This document shows positions 52,790 through 63,059 of a DNA stretch of 64,000 bases, piece after piece (the first letter of the stretch is position 1; every line of letters starts with the position of its first letter). This DNA comes from Isoetes taiwanensis. Taxonomy: Eukaryota; Streptophyta; Lycopodiopsida; Isoetales; Isoetaceae. Under the pieces are notes generated by a model. It was not told where the DNA came from. It saw only the letters and a program-made list of their open reading frames with translations, and did not search any database. The stretch lies in assembly GCA_021234155.1 (NCBI GenBank), contig JAJEKV010000086.1:3399461-3463460 (forward strand). Direction: 5' to 3'. The position numbers and the translations under genes are program-made.

Positions 52790-53478
52790 GGGCTCCTTGT
52801 CAGATTCTCTGGAAAATACTCAAGACAATGCTCAATCTGATGCAACTGGGAACGTTAGAGATTTACTGAATAGGTGGAAAAGGCGACATGATATAGTTGT
52901 TTATTCTCCTATGAATATACATCTTTTGCAGAAGGATTTTGCCACAGGACTTAAGTTGCTTGATCAAATGTTATCAGAAAAATTTAACAGATCCCTTCTT
53001 GTGGTCAAAATTTGCTTACATCCCGCTACAGCTTGGTGACTTAGAAGGGGCAAAAAGTACATTCACGAAAGTGGAAGGCCTAGTCAAGGAGAGATTAGAA
53101 AGGGACAGCAGAGACAATGAGGCTCTTGCATCTTTGCTTGGTAGGCATAAAGGACTGCAGTTATTTGTTGAGAAAGATTATGCAGCTGCTATCAGGGCTT
53201 TCAACAGCATTCTTGATATTAACCCTGGTGATGCCATTTGTGCCAACAACAAAGCTTTGTCACTCATGTACTCACGAGATTTGATTAGAGCCACACAAGT
53301 GCTTGAGGATGTCTTGCAGAAAAATACCATACATGCATTGAATGAGACGCTAGTTTTAAACCTTTCTAGCTTGTATGAATTAGGTGTTGTTAATAGCAAC
53401 GAATCTAAAAAGTCTCTCAGCACATGGATGATACGAGTTGCCCCTAATAATTTTGATCTCACTTGCACCCGTTTGTGA
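52790..53478 (+). pseudogene. TRAPPC12: TRAPPC12-like C-terminal fragment (TPR protein)
   Basis: TRAPPC12 is a TPR subunit of the TRAPP vesicle-tethering complex at the ER-Golgi boundary. In two frames this region reads SLSDSLENTQDNAQ, NVRDLLNRWKRRHDIVVYSPMN, QKDFATGLKLLDQML, then after a one-base shift in an A/T run near 52982, DPFLWSKFAYIPLQLGDLEGA. It continues through EKDYAAAIRAFNSILDINPGDAICANNKALSLMY, RDLIRATQVLEDVLQ, ETLVLNLSSLYELG and ends NNFDLTCTRL at the natural C terminus of the family. The TPR pattern and ending match TRAPPC12 from memory. The N-terminal half is missing, no introns are evident and it lies inside a TIR element, so it is a captured or retro-derived fragment. Confidence 0.75.
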
Positions 53479-54289
53479 TGAATCATGAATACTTGTGTAA
53501 CAACATGTTAAAATTTTGTACAATAAGTGGAACATGCTCACTGATATGTATGTTGAGGGATGTAACGATTGTGTGACTTAAAATTGTAAAATGGGTTCCT
53601 ACCTAGCACTTGTTATCTTACATGAAGTAGAAAATGAAGCACATATTGACCAACTTTGACCCGATCTAGCTGAAACAAAAAATTACAGTCTAAACTCATC
53701 AATCTCTGACCTCAATCCTTCAAAATTGAGAAAAAACACAACTGTGTTAACAGCAATTCAACCCCAACCAATAAGGTTCTCCGGGAACGAAGACATGAAG
53801 TTAAAAGCTGATGTATTTCAAGCTACAACTCAGACAAACCACTAACGTAGAACATAAAACGTAACATCTAACTGACAAGAAATGAATTCTGTATTAACAA
53901 GAACTGAATTTCATATTACTATATATATTGCATCTACTTCTATCGAGACAAGTTCCTACACTTATATTTTTTGCATGAATTAGCACGCTATGCTATGGTC
54001 TTTTCCAACATAGCTATAACTCTGTCTCTACAGAGTTATAGCTAGTAGATGCTTCATTGCTCAATTCAATGACCAACTTTCAAAAAGGAAAGGCGATATG
54101 CAGCTGTGCAGCCACAACTTTCAAAGATGGAAGATGGAATGTGTCAAGAGTATTGCATGTTGTGCATCAATGCTTTTAGTTTTCATCCTCAACAAAATAT
54201 AGAGGCCGTGCATTAATGCTTTTAGTTTTCATCCTCAACAAAAATAAGGAGGTTATGGTAGGAAATAAATGCTTAACCAAATGGTAGGC
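53479..54289. other. Right interior of the TTAA element, no gene seen
   Basis: AT-rich sequence downstream of the TRAPPC12 fragment. A ~45-bp unit ending GCATCAATGCTTTTAGTTTT is repeated at about 54160 and 54210. No poly(A) tail is visible after the TRAPPC12 stop. Confidence 0.45.
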
Positions 54290-54440
54290 AAATGTGTATT
54301 CCAATACACATGTTTGCTTTCTCAGGAAAGCAAAAGTGTATTCCGGAATACACTTTTGCTTTCTCCGAAAATCCAAAGTGTATTCTCGAATACACGTTCG
54401 TTTAAAAAAAAATAAAAGTGTATTCCAGAATACACTTTTG
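54290..54440. repeat. Palindromic 18-bp repeat array, right
   Basis: Four copies of the GTGTATTCCGGAATACAC family at about 54294, 54336, 54376 and 54416, at the opposite end of the element from the left array. The remaining ~500 bp to the right inverted repeat holds nothing recognised. Confidence 0.9.
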
Positions 54441-55664
54441 TTTTTACATTTTCTGTTTTATGTGTCCTAGTGTTCAATTATTTACTTGCTTATTTTCTTG
54501 TTGTTTATTCAGCCAATAGAACGCCAAACATGTTTGATGGAACAACTAAACGTGGAGACTTGGGACAGATATCCAGTTGCAACGTCTGACGAGCGTATTG
54601 TTCGATACGCACCAAATTTTGAGGGTGTGAAATTGATGCACTGAAAAAATTTAAAGAAATAATTATTATTTTTTCTTCTCTATTTTGATGTTCTTGATAT
54701 CACACTTTGAGAGATTATGTAATCATGTCTACATTTTGCCATTTTCAAGGGTGTTTCTTTGCAAAATCCAAACTTGTCACTTCATGAGGAGCGAAAATGA
54801 GGGAAAAAAAAACTGAACCTTTTGAAATTCTCAAGTTTATCCAAAAAAGGCCAATTTTAAGAGCATGGTGTTTTTTTTAAGGGAATCTTTGAAACGGGAG
54901 TTATGCAACGCTCCCGTTTCAAATGCAACCTTGTTTTAAGTTAAGAGATAACTAACTAGTTAAGTTAACCAAACCTAATTGCGAGTGGGAAACTACCCTT
55001 ATATTTCCAACTGCATTGTTGTTTTGGTGTTGCAGCAAAACTCCAATACCAGTTCCTAAGCAGTTGGCATTTGAAGCACTTAGTATGTCCATAGGAAATG
55101 CTTTGCCACTCCATAAGCAGATCAAGCAAATTGATTTGAGGCATTTTGGTGGCTCCTAAGCTTGTTTTGTATTATTGCGTTTGGCATTTGTATTTGTAGG
55201 AGCGCTTACTGATATTATGAGCACTGATGATTACTGGTTTTGTTGCAGTGGTTCAACATACAAATGCTTCGGCCTGATCAAGCTACTCCATAGCAGAGAG
55301 TGGAAAAACCCAACTCTCAGCTTGAGAGATGATTCGCCCCTAATAGCTGTTAGGAGCATTTCCAATAACCACTAACTTAACAACACCCTAAAATTATGTC
55401 GCCTGAAAATCATCACCGAAAACTTTCCCTCATCGAAATTCTGGGGCGTCATTTTCCCCCGTTTCTTGGTCTTCAATGTTGCGCAAATCCTTGATTTCCC
55501 ATTAATTCTTCAATCCGCCTTGCTGATTTCCGGTCTAGAGGTATTTCTTAGCTTGTGCAATCCTTATTAATTCAATTCGAATCAATCTTACATTGTTCTG
55601 GTATCAAATTCTATTAGAACAGATATTGTTTCTTGGTTGCTTAGCTTGAATTCTATAAAGTCCA

Positions 55665-56840
55665 ATGTCTAAGGCAACTAGATCTGCCTTGCTAGCAAGC
55701 AGCAAACCCTTTGTGCCTCCTCGCATTGAGAAAATGGCTCTAAGGAGGACCCGAAAGATGACAAGGCAGATTTCAATGAATGTGGACTTGGAGACAAATT
55801 CTGAGCCAATTCTAACAATTAAAGTAAGGAAAGGAGATGTAAGTGAGTTCTTAGCAAAATCCAAGCACCTGCCGGTATTGTGAGTGAATCTTCTCAGCTC
55901 GTTCAATAGCTCTTGCTGTTCAAGAAAAAGAAAATATCAAGCAAATTGACACAAAGAATAGGAAGGCTTTAGTCCAATGGACAGATCAGGGTGTTTCCAC
56001 CTTCCTGAACCTCCTGAATGAGATGAAATTGGTTACTAATAGTAGTCTGAATCTTTCTAATACACAGTGAAGAGAAATTCTATTGAAATTACAGCCAATT
56101 GTTGGTGGATTAGTGGAAGTCAGGCAACTGAAGAACAAATGGGATAAACTTCAGGCAAAATTCAAGGATGAGAAAGAGGCTTCTAGTTATACAGGTTCAG
56201 AGCCTTCGAGTTTGCAGTGGTATGAAAGAATGGAAGAAGTCAAGTATGGAGTGACATCAGATAACCCCATTCCAGGGGTTGGGGATGATGGGGACTTTGG
56301 AAATGAAGCTTTTGAGGCAGTAGATTTGCACACTAATTTTTCTGACAATTCCTATGAAACACTTGGATCTGATGCTGCTTTCGATGATCCTTTTGAGAGT
56401 ACTGAAGACACTCCCAATGTTAATGTTAACATAGATAATTCAGGAAACCCAAGAATGCATGAAATGCCAAATAATCGAACTCCAACACATAACAACACGA
56501 ATTCCTCCAGGCCCAGATCTACAGCATGCAATCAACCTGGAGTATGTGGAAAGCCTACTGGAAGAAAGAAGTCCAGGTTGCAGATTGATGAAGACATTGC
56601 TATTGGAATTTCACAAATGACAAGCACTTTTGGAGACACTGAAGTGAAGAAATTGTATTTCATGAAGGAAGAATCTGCAAAGAAACTGGAATTGGTAAGG
56701 GAATTGGGGACTATTCGATCTGCAAGTAGTTTGAAAATTGTTGAATCTATGGCAACAATGACTCAGAGCATATGTCAGATGACAAAGGACGCACTTCTTG
56801 AAATTGTCAAACTGGCAGCCAAGAATAAAGAACAAAGGTA
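55665..56840 (+). pseudogene. Myb/SANT-like DNA-binding protein of a PIF/Harbinger-type transposon
   Basis: An N-terminal ORF from ATG at 55665 (SKATRSALLASSKPF) breaks near 55885. A second frame then reads NRKALVQWTDQGVSTFLNLLNEMKLVTN to a TGA at about 56069, then REILLKLQPIVGG and QLKNKWDKLQAKFKDEKEAS. This is the plant Myb/SANT-like trihelix pattern with regularly spaced Trp; the TGA replaces the expected middle Trp. An Asp/Asn-rich middle, GRKKSRLQIDEDIAIGISQM and a helical C terminus (LELVRELGTIRSASSLKIVE) follow, up to an AGGTATG donor at 56838. Such proteins are the second ORF of PIF/Harbinger elements or host factors derived from them. A Harbinger-like transposase fragment lies at 62846. 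Confidence 0.6.
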
Positions 56841-57034
56841 TGATTTTCACTTTCCTACATTCTGTTATTCCTTTTTTTTGCAACTGTCTCAAATTGGTTA
56901 ACTGTCTTAATATTCAATGATTGGTACTTCAATCTAGGCATATAGATATCGTAGCATATATCATTTAATGCTCGTCTTGTCAACTTATCCCATTTAAAGA
57001 TCCCTTCTACGCACAAGCCATTCATAAAAAAAAA

Positions 57035-57508
57035 ATGGCACCAAAGCGTCCAAGGAGTTATCTCAGCCCTCCGTCTTCCATGTCTTCCTCCTCTTCATCC
57101 GAAGAATACTTCCTTGAGGAGTATTATTCCCCTATGGATTTTTCTGAAGCCTCCCATGACATCAGAATCAGAGGAGAATTATTACTCCGAGTATTCTTCT
57201 TGGCCGGAGACTTCTACGGAAGAAGTTGATGAAGAGTCGTCCTCCTCCAGTATGTCGGCCCCTGCTCCTCCTCCTCTCCTGCAAATCCTTCTCCTCCTTC
57301 TCTTGTAGAAGAACATCAGGATTCCTTGCCTACTATCGAAGAGGAAGTCGAGGTTCTCAGCCACAAAGTCATCCATTGCTCTTTGTCGCAACGGGCAGTG
57401 ATGAGCTTTTTGGACATGGGAGTTATTGTGGAAGCTGAGGTCTTGGCTTGGGCTGAAGCTGCACCTTTGAAGCAGAAAGCCCATGTGGAGTGTGTGTACA
57501 TGTAGCAT
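57035..57508 (+). pseudogene. Ser/Glu-rich unknown protein, frame-broken
   Basis: From ATG at 57035 the text MAPKRPRSYLSPPSSMSSSSSS is followed by EEYFLEEYYSP, then the reading continues in a second frame (SEYSSWPETSTEEVDEESSS) and a third (PSLVEEHQDSLPTIEEEVEVL, then QRAVMSFLDMGVIVEAEVL) to a TAG at 57508. The even amino-acid style across three frames suggests one gene with two indels. No domain recognised. Confidence 0.35.
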
Positions 57509-58139
57509 CATGGGAAATGGGCTCTGCATGAAGTCAAAACGGTCACACAAACCTGTGAGCTATGTGCTTAAGCAGAAGAGGAGCTCCTGCCAAGTTTTTT
57601 TTTTTTTTATTCTGTTATATTTTTTTGTAAAGTAACCTATTTTGCTATGAAATGCCCCTGGCATTCCCCTCATCAATAACTTTTTATTTTGTCAATAGAA
57701 AAGAATAGAAAACTTTTTATTTTGTCAATAACTGTTATTTTAATGTTTCTGTCTTCCATTATGCATTGTTATGTACTTGATAGGTTTTCTCTGTTTTGTC
57801 TTCAATTTCTGATTATTTTTGTTATTGCAGATCACTTATCATGGAATGGTGAAGAGTATTTCAAGTTTCACTGGAGTTTTTTAGGGTATAAGGAGCAGGC
57901 CAAAAAATATGGCCAATTTCATTTTTATGCACTTCAACTGCAGTTGTAATACAATACCATTTTGAATATAATTTCTCATTCAACTTTATTTATGTCATGT
58001 TACTAGTGTTATTGGTATTTAAGACTCATTAGAGTGTCAGATCAGATCAAATCAATAATATTCAAAAACTTGAATATATAGCACAATAACAGAGGGTTGT
58101 TTTAGTATATCTGCAAGCTTTTTTATTTTTCTGAAGAAC
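57509..58139. other. No gene recognised
   Basis: AT-rich spacer with a T run at 57596-57610 and a duplicated AACTTTTTATTTTGTCAATA at about 57680 and 57710. One open frame (57689-57949) matches nothing known to me. Confidence 0.4.
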
Positions 58140-59576
58140 TGTGTCATCAATAATTAAAAGAATGGTAATGTTACAAAGCAAGTGAGGAGGAAGGAGAACT
58201 GCCCCAAAGAGACAGCGATACCTCGACACTCCACAACAAACTCACAGAAAAACTGCAACTCTACTGCTGTACAAACCGACCAGGGCAAAAGTATGCTGGT
58301 GGGTATCAAATAAACGCGATGCAGCACCCAGCACTTTCCAGCACTTTTTTTTTTTGTTTTTCATAATCGGCCATGCAATTCGATCATACATGCAAAATTC
58401 CAGGGCCTAATTTGGGATATTGAGTGAGCAATTAGAGAAAACCCATTTTTGCAGCAATTTTGGTAAAATAGAACAAAATTTCTTGATTCAGCCCAAATTA
58501 AGCTAATTCAGATGGGGCTTTTCAGATTTTCATAATCAGCCATGCACCCATATCCTACGTGTAAAATTTCAGAACCTAATTTGTGATATTGTGTGAGCAA
58601 TTAGAGAAAAACCTGGTACAGTGAAGAAATTTTTAATTCAGCCCAAATTAAGCTAAATCAGCTGGGGCTTTTCAGATTTTCATAATCGGCCATGCACCTA
58701 TATCCTACGTGCAAAATTTCAGAACCTAATTTGGGATATTGAGTGAAAAATTAAAGAAAAACCATTCTTGCAACAGGTTTTTTGTAAAACAGTGAGAAAT
58801 CTCTTAAATAAGCCCAATTTAAGCAAAATTAGATAGGGCTTTTAGGCTGAATATGGTCGAAATGCCAATCCTACCTTGGTGGATAAGTTGTAAGAAAAGA
58901 TATGATGGATTGAGCAACTAATTGAAGATTCACATGTCAATTTGGAGTTTGTGTCATTTCTGCGCACTAGTCAGACTCCAATCTAATGAAATCGATGATA
59001 ATCTGATGGAAAATTCGGGCAATGTGGAATGATTCTTGGCTGAAGAATCCTCTTAACAAATGAAGAGTGTAAAAAAACGAACCCACCAGCACCCATTGGC
59101 ACCCAAAAAAAAGCAGGAAGCAGGAGTGCTAAAAGCATGCGTCCGGACGCATGCTTTTGATACCCACCAGCATACTTTTACCCACCATCACCATCTACAA
59201 CACCCAAGAAGTCCCGCCAAATGGCAAACTTCCGCTCTACTAATCCCCGGAACACCAGAAAGCTTTGAAATAGCTTGTACCTGAGTCGAGGAATTAGAGA
59301 GGCTGCAGGCTGATGAATCCCCTGAAAGATCCACAACCGCCGCCACACCAACTAATCCACGCACAGATGCAAGGCTTGCTGCCGCAAGAGCGGCCAAGCA
59401 CCAAAATACACATGAAGCAGCAATTGCTGGCTAGTCATTCTCACCTGAAACAGAGCCCTAACCCAATCCCAGGCAGCCTGCAAGTGAGGGCATAAAACCA
59501 GACAATGCTCCACAGTCTCATGATGAAGGCCACAACAAGGGCAGAGGGGGCTCACACCCGGCCTAAACTGACTCAC
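58140..59576 (-). mobile_element. LINE 3' end with zinc-finger (zf-RVT) remnant, split by a TIR element
   Basis: Read leftward, 59576-59352 encodes CPCCGLHHETVEHCLVLCPHL and AAWDWVRALF, the Cys/His pattern of the zf-RVT domain at the end of plant LINE ORF2 proteins. Downstream text runs to 59188, is interrupted by the 901-bp element, and resumes at 58282 with TTGGGGCAGTTCTCCTTCC-like 3' text ending near 58140 in an A-rich tail. The upstream reverse-transcriptase part is absent. Confidence 0.6.
58283..59183. mobile_element. 0.9-kb TIR element with 4-bp TSD, second family member
   Basis: Inverted ends of 28 bp start GGGCAAAAGTATGCTGGTGG on the left and GGGTAAAAGTATGCTGGTGG on the right, flanked by a 4-bp duplication acca (58279-58282, 59184-59187). 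Inside are three ~155-bp tandem repeats (about 58360, 58528 and 58678), each with CATAATCGGCCATGCA and CCCAAATTAAGCTAA-like text, and AGTGCT/AGCACT motifs near the ends. No transposase. Ends, TSD length and triple-repeat design parallel 16974-18685. Confidence 0.85.
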
Positions 59577-59889
59577 AAGGGCATTTACCCTGATATAACG
59601 GTTATTTCTGTAAGCTTTTTAACATGGTTTTTATATGATTTCAAGGGCATATTCCATGGATGTACAGATCAGTACATCTAGAGTGCGCATACCCCAACAA
59701 TGATTTTAATGTTTTCCTCCAATGGTGGGCACCCATGTATTTTTTATCTTGTACTTAGTGGTGTATGTATTTTGGGGCATTGCACGCAGCCTCAAAGGTT
59801 TTAATTTTAGGATTTGTGATTTTTTTGATGAAGCTTTGCTTTGGATATGGTTGTGAGTGAGGGACTTCAGAGTTTAGGAAGGAAGGAAG

Positions 59890-60787
59890 AAATTTTTAAC
59901 GTCCGCGGAACCCAATCGGGTTATGGGACCCAATACAAAAGAGAGGGCAAAAGCCCAGACTGAAACTCGGGGATGAAGCCCCGTGACCAAACCAAAAAGG
60001 CCAAAGCCAAAATCAGATGTGGGGGCTAGCCCCAGTACACAAAACTCGGGGGACTATGCCCCATAGCAAATCACAATACTAGAATGAAACAAAACAAAAG
60101 GGCATAAGCCCAAGCAGATCGCGGAATCAAATCAACTACCCAGACATTGCCCATGGATCAAGTGGCCAGTGATCCCGAATGATAGCCTGGCCGCCTCTAT
60201 ACACAGCCCACTTCCGGTGCAGACGAGCCTCGCGGACTCGACATAATTCATCCTTCCGCCGGCAAAGCTGTGCTGGGGTAAGGTCTTCCTGGACGGAGAA
60301 AGAGGTCCCTTGCAAGTGATTGCCATGGCGGAGGATGTGCAGCCGGGACAAAGCATCCCTGGAACTGACCAGCAAATGACGGGGGCGATCAGGCCGTGCT
60401 GCTCCAACTCGACGAGCCAATAGAATGCCATCTGCCTGTAAGTGCATCACCTCTGCAAAGAAACGGGTCGCCTCAGCTGCCCCAGGAGTGTTGCCTGCTT
60501 CCTCCAAACCCACAATGCGTAGGTTCAGGGCTAATGGGTGCGATGTGGCCTGGTCAGGCTTCGAAAGCGGGACCTGTGCAGTGGGCAAACAATCCTCGGA
60601 TGACAGCCATACCAAAAAAACTGCAAGAACCGACAGGATGCAGTACTCGAGCTTGTGGCAGCACCGATCTGATGCCAATTCCGGTGGAGCAGAGCCGAAG
60701 GCAGAGAGCAAATAGAAGGAGATGGCTATGCCCGGAGTAGCCGGATGCTGCCGAACTGGGCCCCAAGCTTGTCCAAACCCTTGCCAA
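59890..60787 (-). mobile_element. LINE remnant: ORF1-like domain joined to a LINE 3' end
   Basis: Leftward frame 60711-60136 contains LNLRIVGLEEAG, RFFAEVMHLQ, RPRHLLVSSRDALSRLHILR, GTSFSVQEDLTPAQLCRRKDELCRVREARL, closely following the RRM plus C-terminal layout of L1-type ORF1 proteins. The N terminus is frame-broken. About 240 bp after its stop the sequence reads TATTGGGTCCCATAACCCGA and TTCCGCGGACGTTAAAAA, matching the LINE 3' end at 39411-39450. The ORF2 coding region is absent, so this is an internally deleted copy. Confidence 0.6.
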
Positions 60788-62527
60788 CGGCAGATGCTTG
60801 GCTAGAATCAGAGTTCTGGAGCTACCCTTCTCCTCTTCTGCTGCGTGTTAGGTTGGCGCCAGTGGCGCCTAGATGCTAAGGCGGTGCGAGAAGCAGGGGT
60901 GGTGAACTAGCTTCCACAAATGTATCAAGTTTGTGCATTTCTGTTGCTCTTCGTGTCAAACATAATTTGTCTTTGCCTAAAATATGGATTCCAGATGAGT
61001 GAAAAAGCCCGGCTCTGTACGTTTACCCTAAACCTCCCGAAAACGCAGCTTCCTCTAGCTGGATTTTGCAGTTTACTCTTGACATGAAGCTGGATCCTGC
61101 AGTTTATTCTTGCCAGGCCATTTCGCCCCATTTCAGATGGATTTCAACGAGTCCAGACAGTTCCAGACAGACTTGGGCGAGTCCAAACAGTTCCAGATGG
61201 ATTTGGGCAAGTTCAAGCAATAGCAAATGTAAAGTGACCAAAGGGGTCGATTTCTCTGCAATCTAAAGCAGAGATGTAGAGATGTAGAAGCCACAGCCAG
61301 AGGAGGACATAGAAAGGATGCCATGAGGCTCAGCCCCTTAATGCAGATAACAAAATGAGAAGAAAGGGTGGGGATCTGGCATCTGAATTAAGTTGTGCCG
61401 TGGTCTACAAAGGATTGAAATGCCTATGACAGTAAAAATTTCCAGAAAACGGTTGAAACACATGGAAGACGGCAGATTATCTTTGGCAGCAGCTTACAGA
61501 TAGCCGGATGCTCATGGCTACCACATAATTTGATTTGTTATGTCCGAGTCTACCTATATTTGAAGCTTATTGGTTGTTTCCAGTAAAAAAAACGTATAAT
61601 TTTAAGTTTATCACCAGCTAACTTTCTTGCTCTTAGCTGTGCCATTAACAATATCCAAATTTGCTTGTTGAAACACATGGAAGGCGGCATATTATATTTG
61701 GCAGCAGCTTGCAGGTAGGCGGATGCTCATAGCTACAACATAATTTGATTTGCTATGTTCGAGTCTACCTATGTTTGAGGCTTGTTGGCTGTTTTCAGTA
61801 AAAAAACCTATAATTTTAAGTTTATCACCATTTATTGCTCTTAGTTGTGCAATTAACAATATCCAAATTTGCTTGTTGAAACACATGGAAGGTGGCAGAT
61901 TATATTTGGCAGTAGCTTACAGGTAGTCGGATCCTCATGGCTACAACGTAATTTGATTTGCAATGTTCAAGGCTGCCCATTTTGAGCCTTGTTAGCTATT
62001 TCCAGTAAAAAAAACCTGTAATTTTAAGTTTATTACCAACTAAGTTTCTTGCTCTTAGCTATGCCATTAAGAATATCCAAATTTGCTTGGTTCATGGCAT
62101 GGGTCCTGTCCACTTCTTCGTTTTTTGCACTTCAAAGACATACAATGGGATATCTTGCATGAAGATACACTTGTTCCCTAGCATTGCATGACGGTCTAAA
62201 CTTTCCCATGACATCACATATTGCTTACCATTTCCTTGGACAACATAAGGTGACCCCATGCCTAATTGACCCTCCGAAGGACCCATGTTCAAGGGTCAAA
62301 ACGTAGAGGCATCTCTTTTATTTTTCTGCGATCCAACTAAATTGCTAGTCCTTTATTGTGAATCCCTTATGATGGAGCTCTGGGGGGATGTCTATGTGCT
62401 TTTGTTACGGCCCGAAGGGCCTGAAATTTTTTTCTAATATAACAACCAGCACACAATTACCATTAAAATTAACTAGCACAAACTATTACATCCAACACCT
62501 TTAAAATAAAACCCCCCTGAAACCCCC
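60788..62527. other. Gene-free region with three tandem ~210-bp repeats
   Basis: Units at about 61450-61667, 61668-61873 and 61874-62088 share GTTGAAACACATGGAAGRCG, TTATTTGGCAGCAGCTT-like text and TAATTTTAAGTTTATCACCA. A shorter set around 61134-61215 repeats GATGGATTTGGGC and AGTTCCAGA. No gene recognised. 62400-62470 and beyond resembles the start of another repeat (CGGCCCGAAGGGCCTGAAAT). Confidence 0.7.
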
Positions 62528-62809
62528 TTTGGTTTGGGTGCATATTCACATGGGAGGTGATGTAGGGCAGCGAGGGCCCCTAAAATCATATACTACATGT
62601 ATAAAATCAACACCATTCAGTAAATTCCCCCAAACCTTATAGTATTTTGCAAACCTCAATATACTGTATACAAAAATTTGTACAACCATATCCCACAAAC
62701 GAGGATCGTTATATACGGTCTGGATCATGGAATAAAGGGCAAATATGTCTATCCAACAGCTCTCGATGCCCGGAGTCAACCCCCCCTATGACTATGCACC
62801 CAAACCAAA
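62528..62809. mobile_element. Harbinger/Tourist-like inverted-repeat element
   Basis: Ends TTTGGTTTGGGTGCATATTCA (62528-62548, given to 20 bases: TTTGGTTTGGGTGCATATTC) and its complement at 62789-62809 differ at one position. Tourist-like MITEs often have TTTGGTT-type ends. No clear 3-bp duplication was found, so class and exact limits are tentative. A Harbinger transposase fragment lies next to it. Confidence 0.5.
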
Positions 62810-62845
62810 ATTATCAAAAAAGTCTGTTGACAGAATCATCAAATT

Positions 62846-63050
62846 TTACAGCAAGACATGGCCATCCAAGTTCTCAAACAACACATGCCTCCTGTTCATA
62901 GCTTCAGTTTCATAGTAATAAACTGGTTCGGGCTCTTCTTCAATTGGCAACACGTCCCATCCCATGTCTTCCATAATGCAAAAGTTCCAAAGCACACAAG
63001 CTGCATGTATGATCTTGCACAAGGCTCCCAAAAAATAGTCATTATCAGTT
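62846..63050 (-). pseudogene. PIF/Harbinger transposase C-terminal fragment
   Basis: Leftward text KIIHAACVLWNFCIMEDMGWD resembles the conserved end of PIF/Harbinger DDE transposases (I-x-A-C-C-V-L-H-N-F-C). The following Glu-rich stretch (PIEEEPEPVYYYE) fits the tail. The catalytic D-D-E region is not present in the window at this place. A pseudogene fragment of about 60 residues. Confidence 0.5.
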
Positions 63051-63059
63051 TTTTACAAT

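Larger units (their letters stand above)
50913..54935. mobile_element. 4-kb TIR element with TTAA duplication carrying a TRAPPC12 fragment
   Basis: The inverted ends start AACAGAGTTGCAATAGAAAC on the left and AACAAGGTTGCATTTGAAAC on the right; 21 of 25 positions agree, both continuing GGGAG. Both ends are flanked by ttaa (50909-50912, 54936-54939), as in piggyBac-type insertions, though TTAA could be chance in AT-rich DNA. Subterminal palindrome arrays occur at both ends. No transposase is visible; the interior holds a captured host gene fragment, like Pack-type elements. Confidence 0.6.

Noticed and set aside
52790-53478. A functional TRAPPC12 gene
   Set aside because: Only the C-terminal half is present, with a frame break and no introns, between transposon-type inverted repeats.
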